Assembly: GCA_900752445.1 (NCBI GenBank)
Contig: CAADVN010000007.1
Span: 1-21,741 of the forward strand
Reading direction: 5' to 3'
Length of the DNA stretch: 21,741 nt
DNA from: an uncultured Oscillospiraceae bacterium
GTDB taxonomy: Bacteria > Bacillota > Clostridia > Oscillospirales > Oscillospiraceae
Part shown: positions 21,669 to 21,741 of the stretch, one piece after another
How the letters are laid out: each line of letters opens with the position of its first letter
Position numbering within the stretch: position 1 is the first letter of the stretch
Made by a program: the position numbers and the translations under genes
The notes under the pieces: model-generated
Database searches by the model: none
The model's input: the letters and a program-made list of their open reading frames with translations, nothing else
Told to the model about the DNA's origin: nothing

Positions 21669-21741
21669 GTGAACTCGGATGGAGAAAGCCAGCCTAAAGG
21701 TCTCATAGGGAAGTTGTTGGAGCGGCGGGTGTGGACGGCGA
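21653..21741 (-). CDS. C-terminal end of a probable DDE transposase (partial, cut by right edge)
   Basis: The minus-strand frame entering from the right edge ends at a TGA (21653-21655) after 28 codons. It reads AVHTRRSNNFPMRPLGWLSP and then SEFTVQFV. The pattern R.N..P...LG.LSP.E near the C-terminus is typical of integrase-core transposases of IS3 and related families. The stop lies inside the candidate terminal inverted repeat, as in many compact IS elements. No catalytic DDE residue is visible in this fragment, so the family is inferred. Confidence 0.5.
   Translation of the reverse strand, partial: AVHTRRSNNFPMRPLGWLSPSEFTVQFV

Overview
The window is GC-rich with short intergenic gaps. 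Its gene content points to an anaerobic Gram-positive bacterium of the Clostridia, most likely an Oscillospiraceae-type gut organism. Supporting signs are a four-subunit 2-oxoacid:ferredoxin oxidoreductase, a minimal SufC/SufB-like Fe-S pair, the DUF512 radical-SAM/der/plsY neighbourhood, and yceD-rpmF. The family assignment is inference from gene content and style, not a database result.

Layout. The left edge (1-64) holds what looks like the last codons of a tyrosine recombinase. It faces a tRNA-Ala(GGC) gene on the minus strand (122-197), with a shared terminator between them, so a mobile element may end here. Positions 247-5239 are a minus-strand operon: DUF512 radical-SAM protein, der, plsY, smsC and smsB. 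Upstream of it, 5245-5460 is an unusual run of five hairpins. Next comes yceD-rpmF (minus), divergent from an RluA-type pseudouridine synthase (plus); their -35 boxes form one perfect dyad.

Positions 7323-11533 carry a complete polyamine-type ABC transporter operon, potABCD. Its leader is about 300 nt, with a mutually exclusive antiterminator/terminator pair and then a 161-nt imperfect palindrome. A bidirectional terminator separates it from tatD (minus). tatD is divergent from a plus-strand operon: O-antigen-ligase-like membrane protein, fchA, folD and a VanX-like lipoprotein. The FolD appears to lack two of its cyclohydrolase residues, and a stand-alone cyclohydrolase lies directly upstream.

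Positions 16120-21213 are a tightly packed minus-strand operon: GntR regulator, ketopantoate-reductase-family enzyme, P-loop ATPase, ferredoxin, then the alpha, beta and gamma subunits of a branched-chain-type 2-oxoacid:ferredoxin oxidoreductase. This is consistent with regulated branched-chain oxoacid metabolism. The right edge (21643-21741) looks like one end of an insertion sequence with the C-terminus of its transposase.

Main points of interest: the pot leader, the palindromic elements, the FchA/FolD division of labour, the unexplained ATPase in the VOR operon, and two genes whose -10 box lies six bases before the start codon (candidate leaderless mRNAs). No CRISPR array, rRNA or complete phage module was seen.
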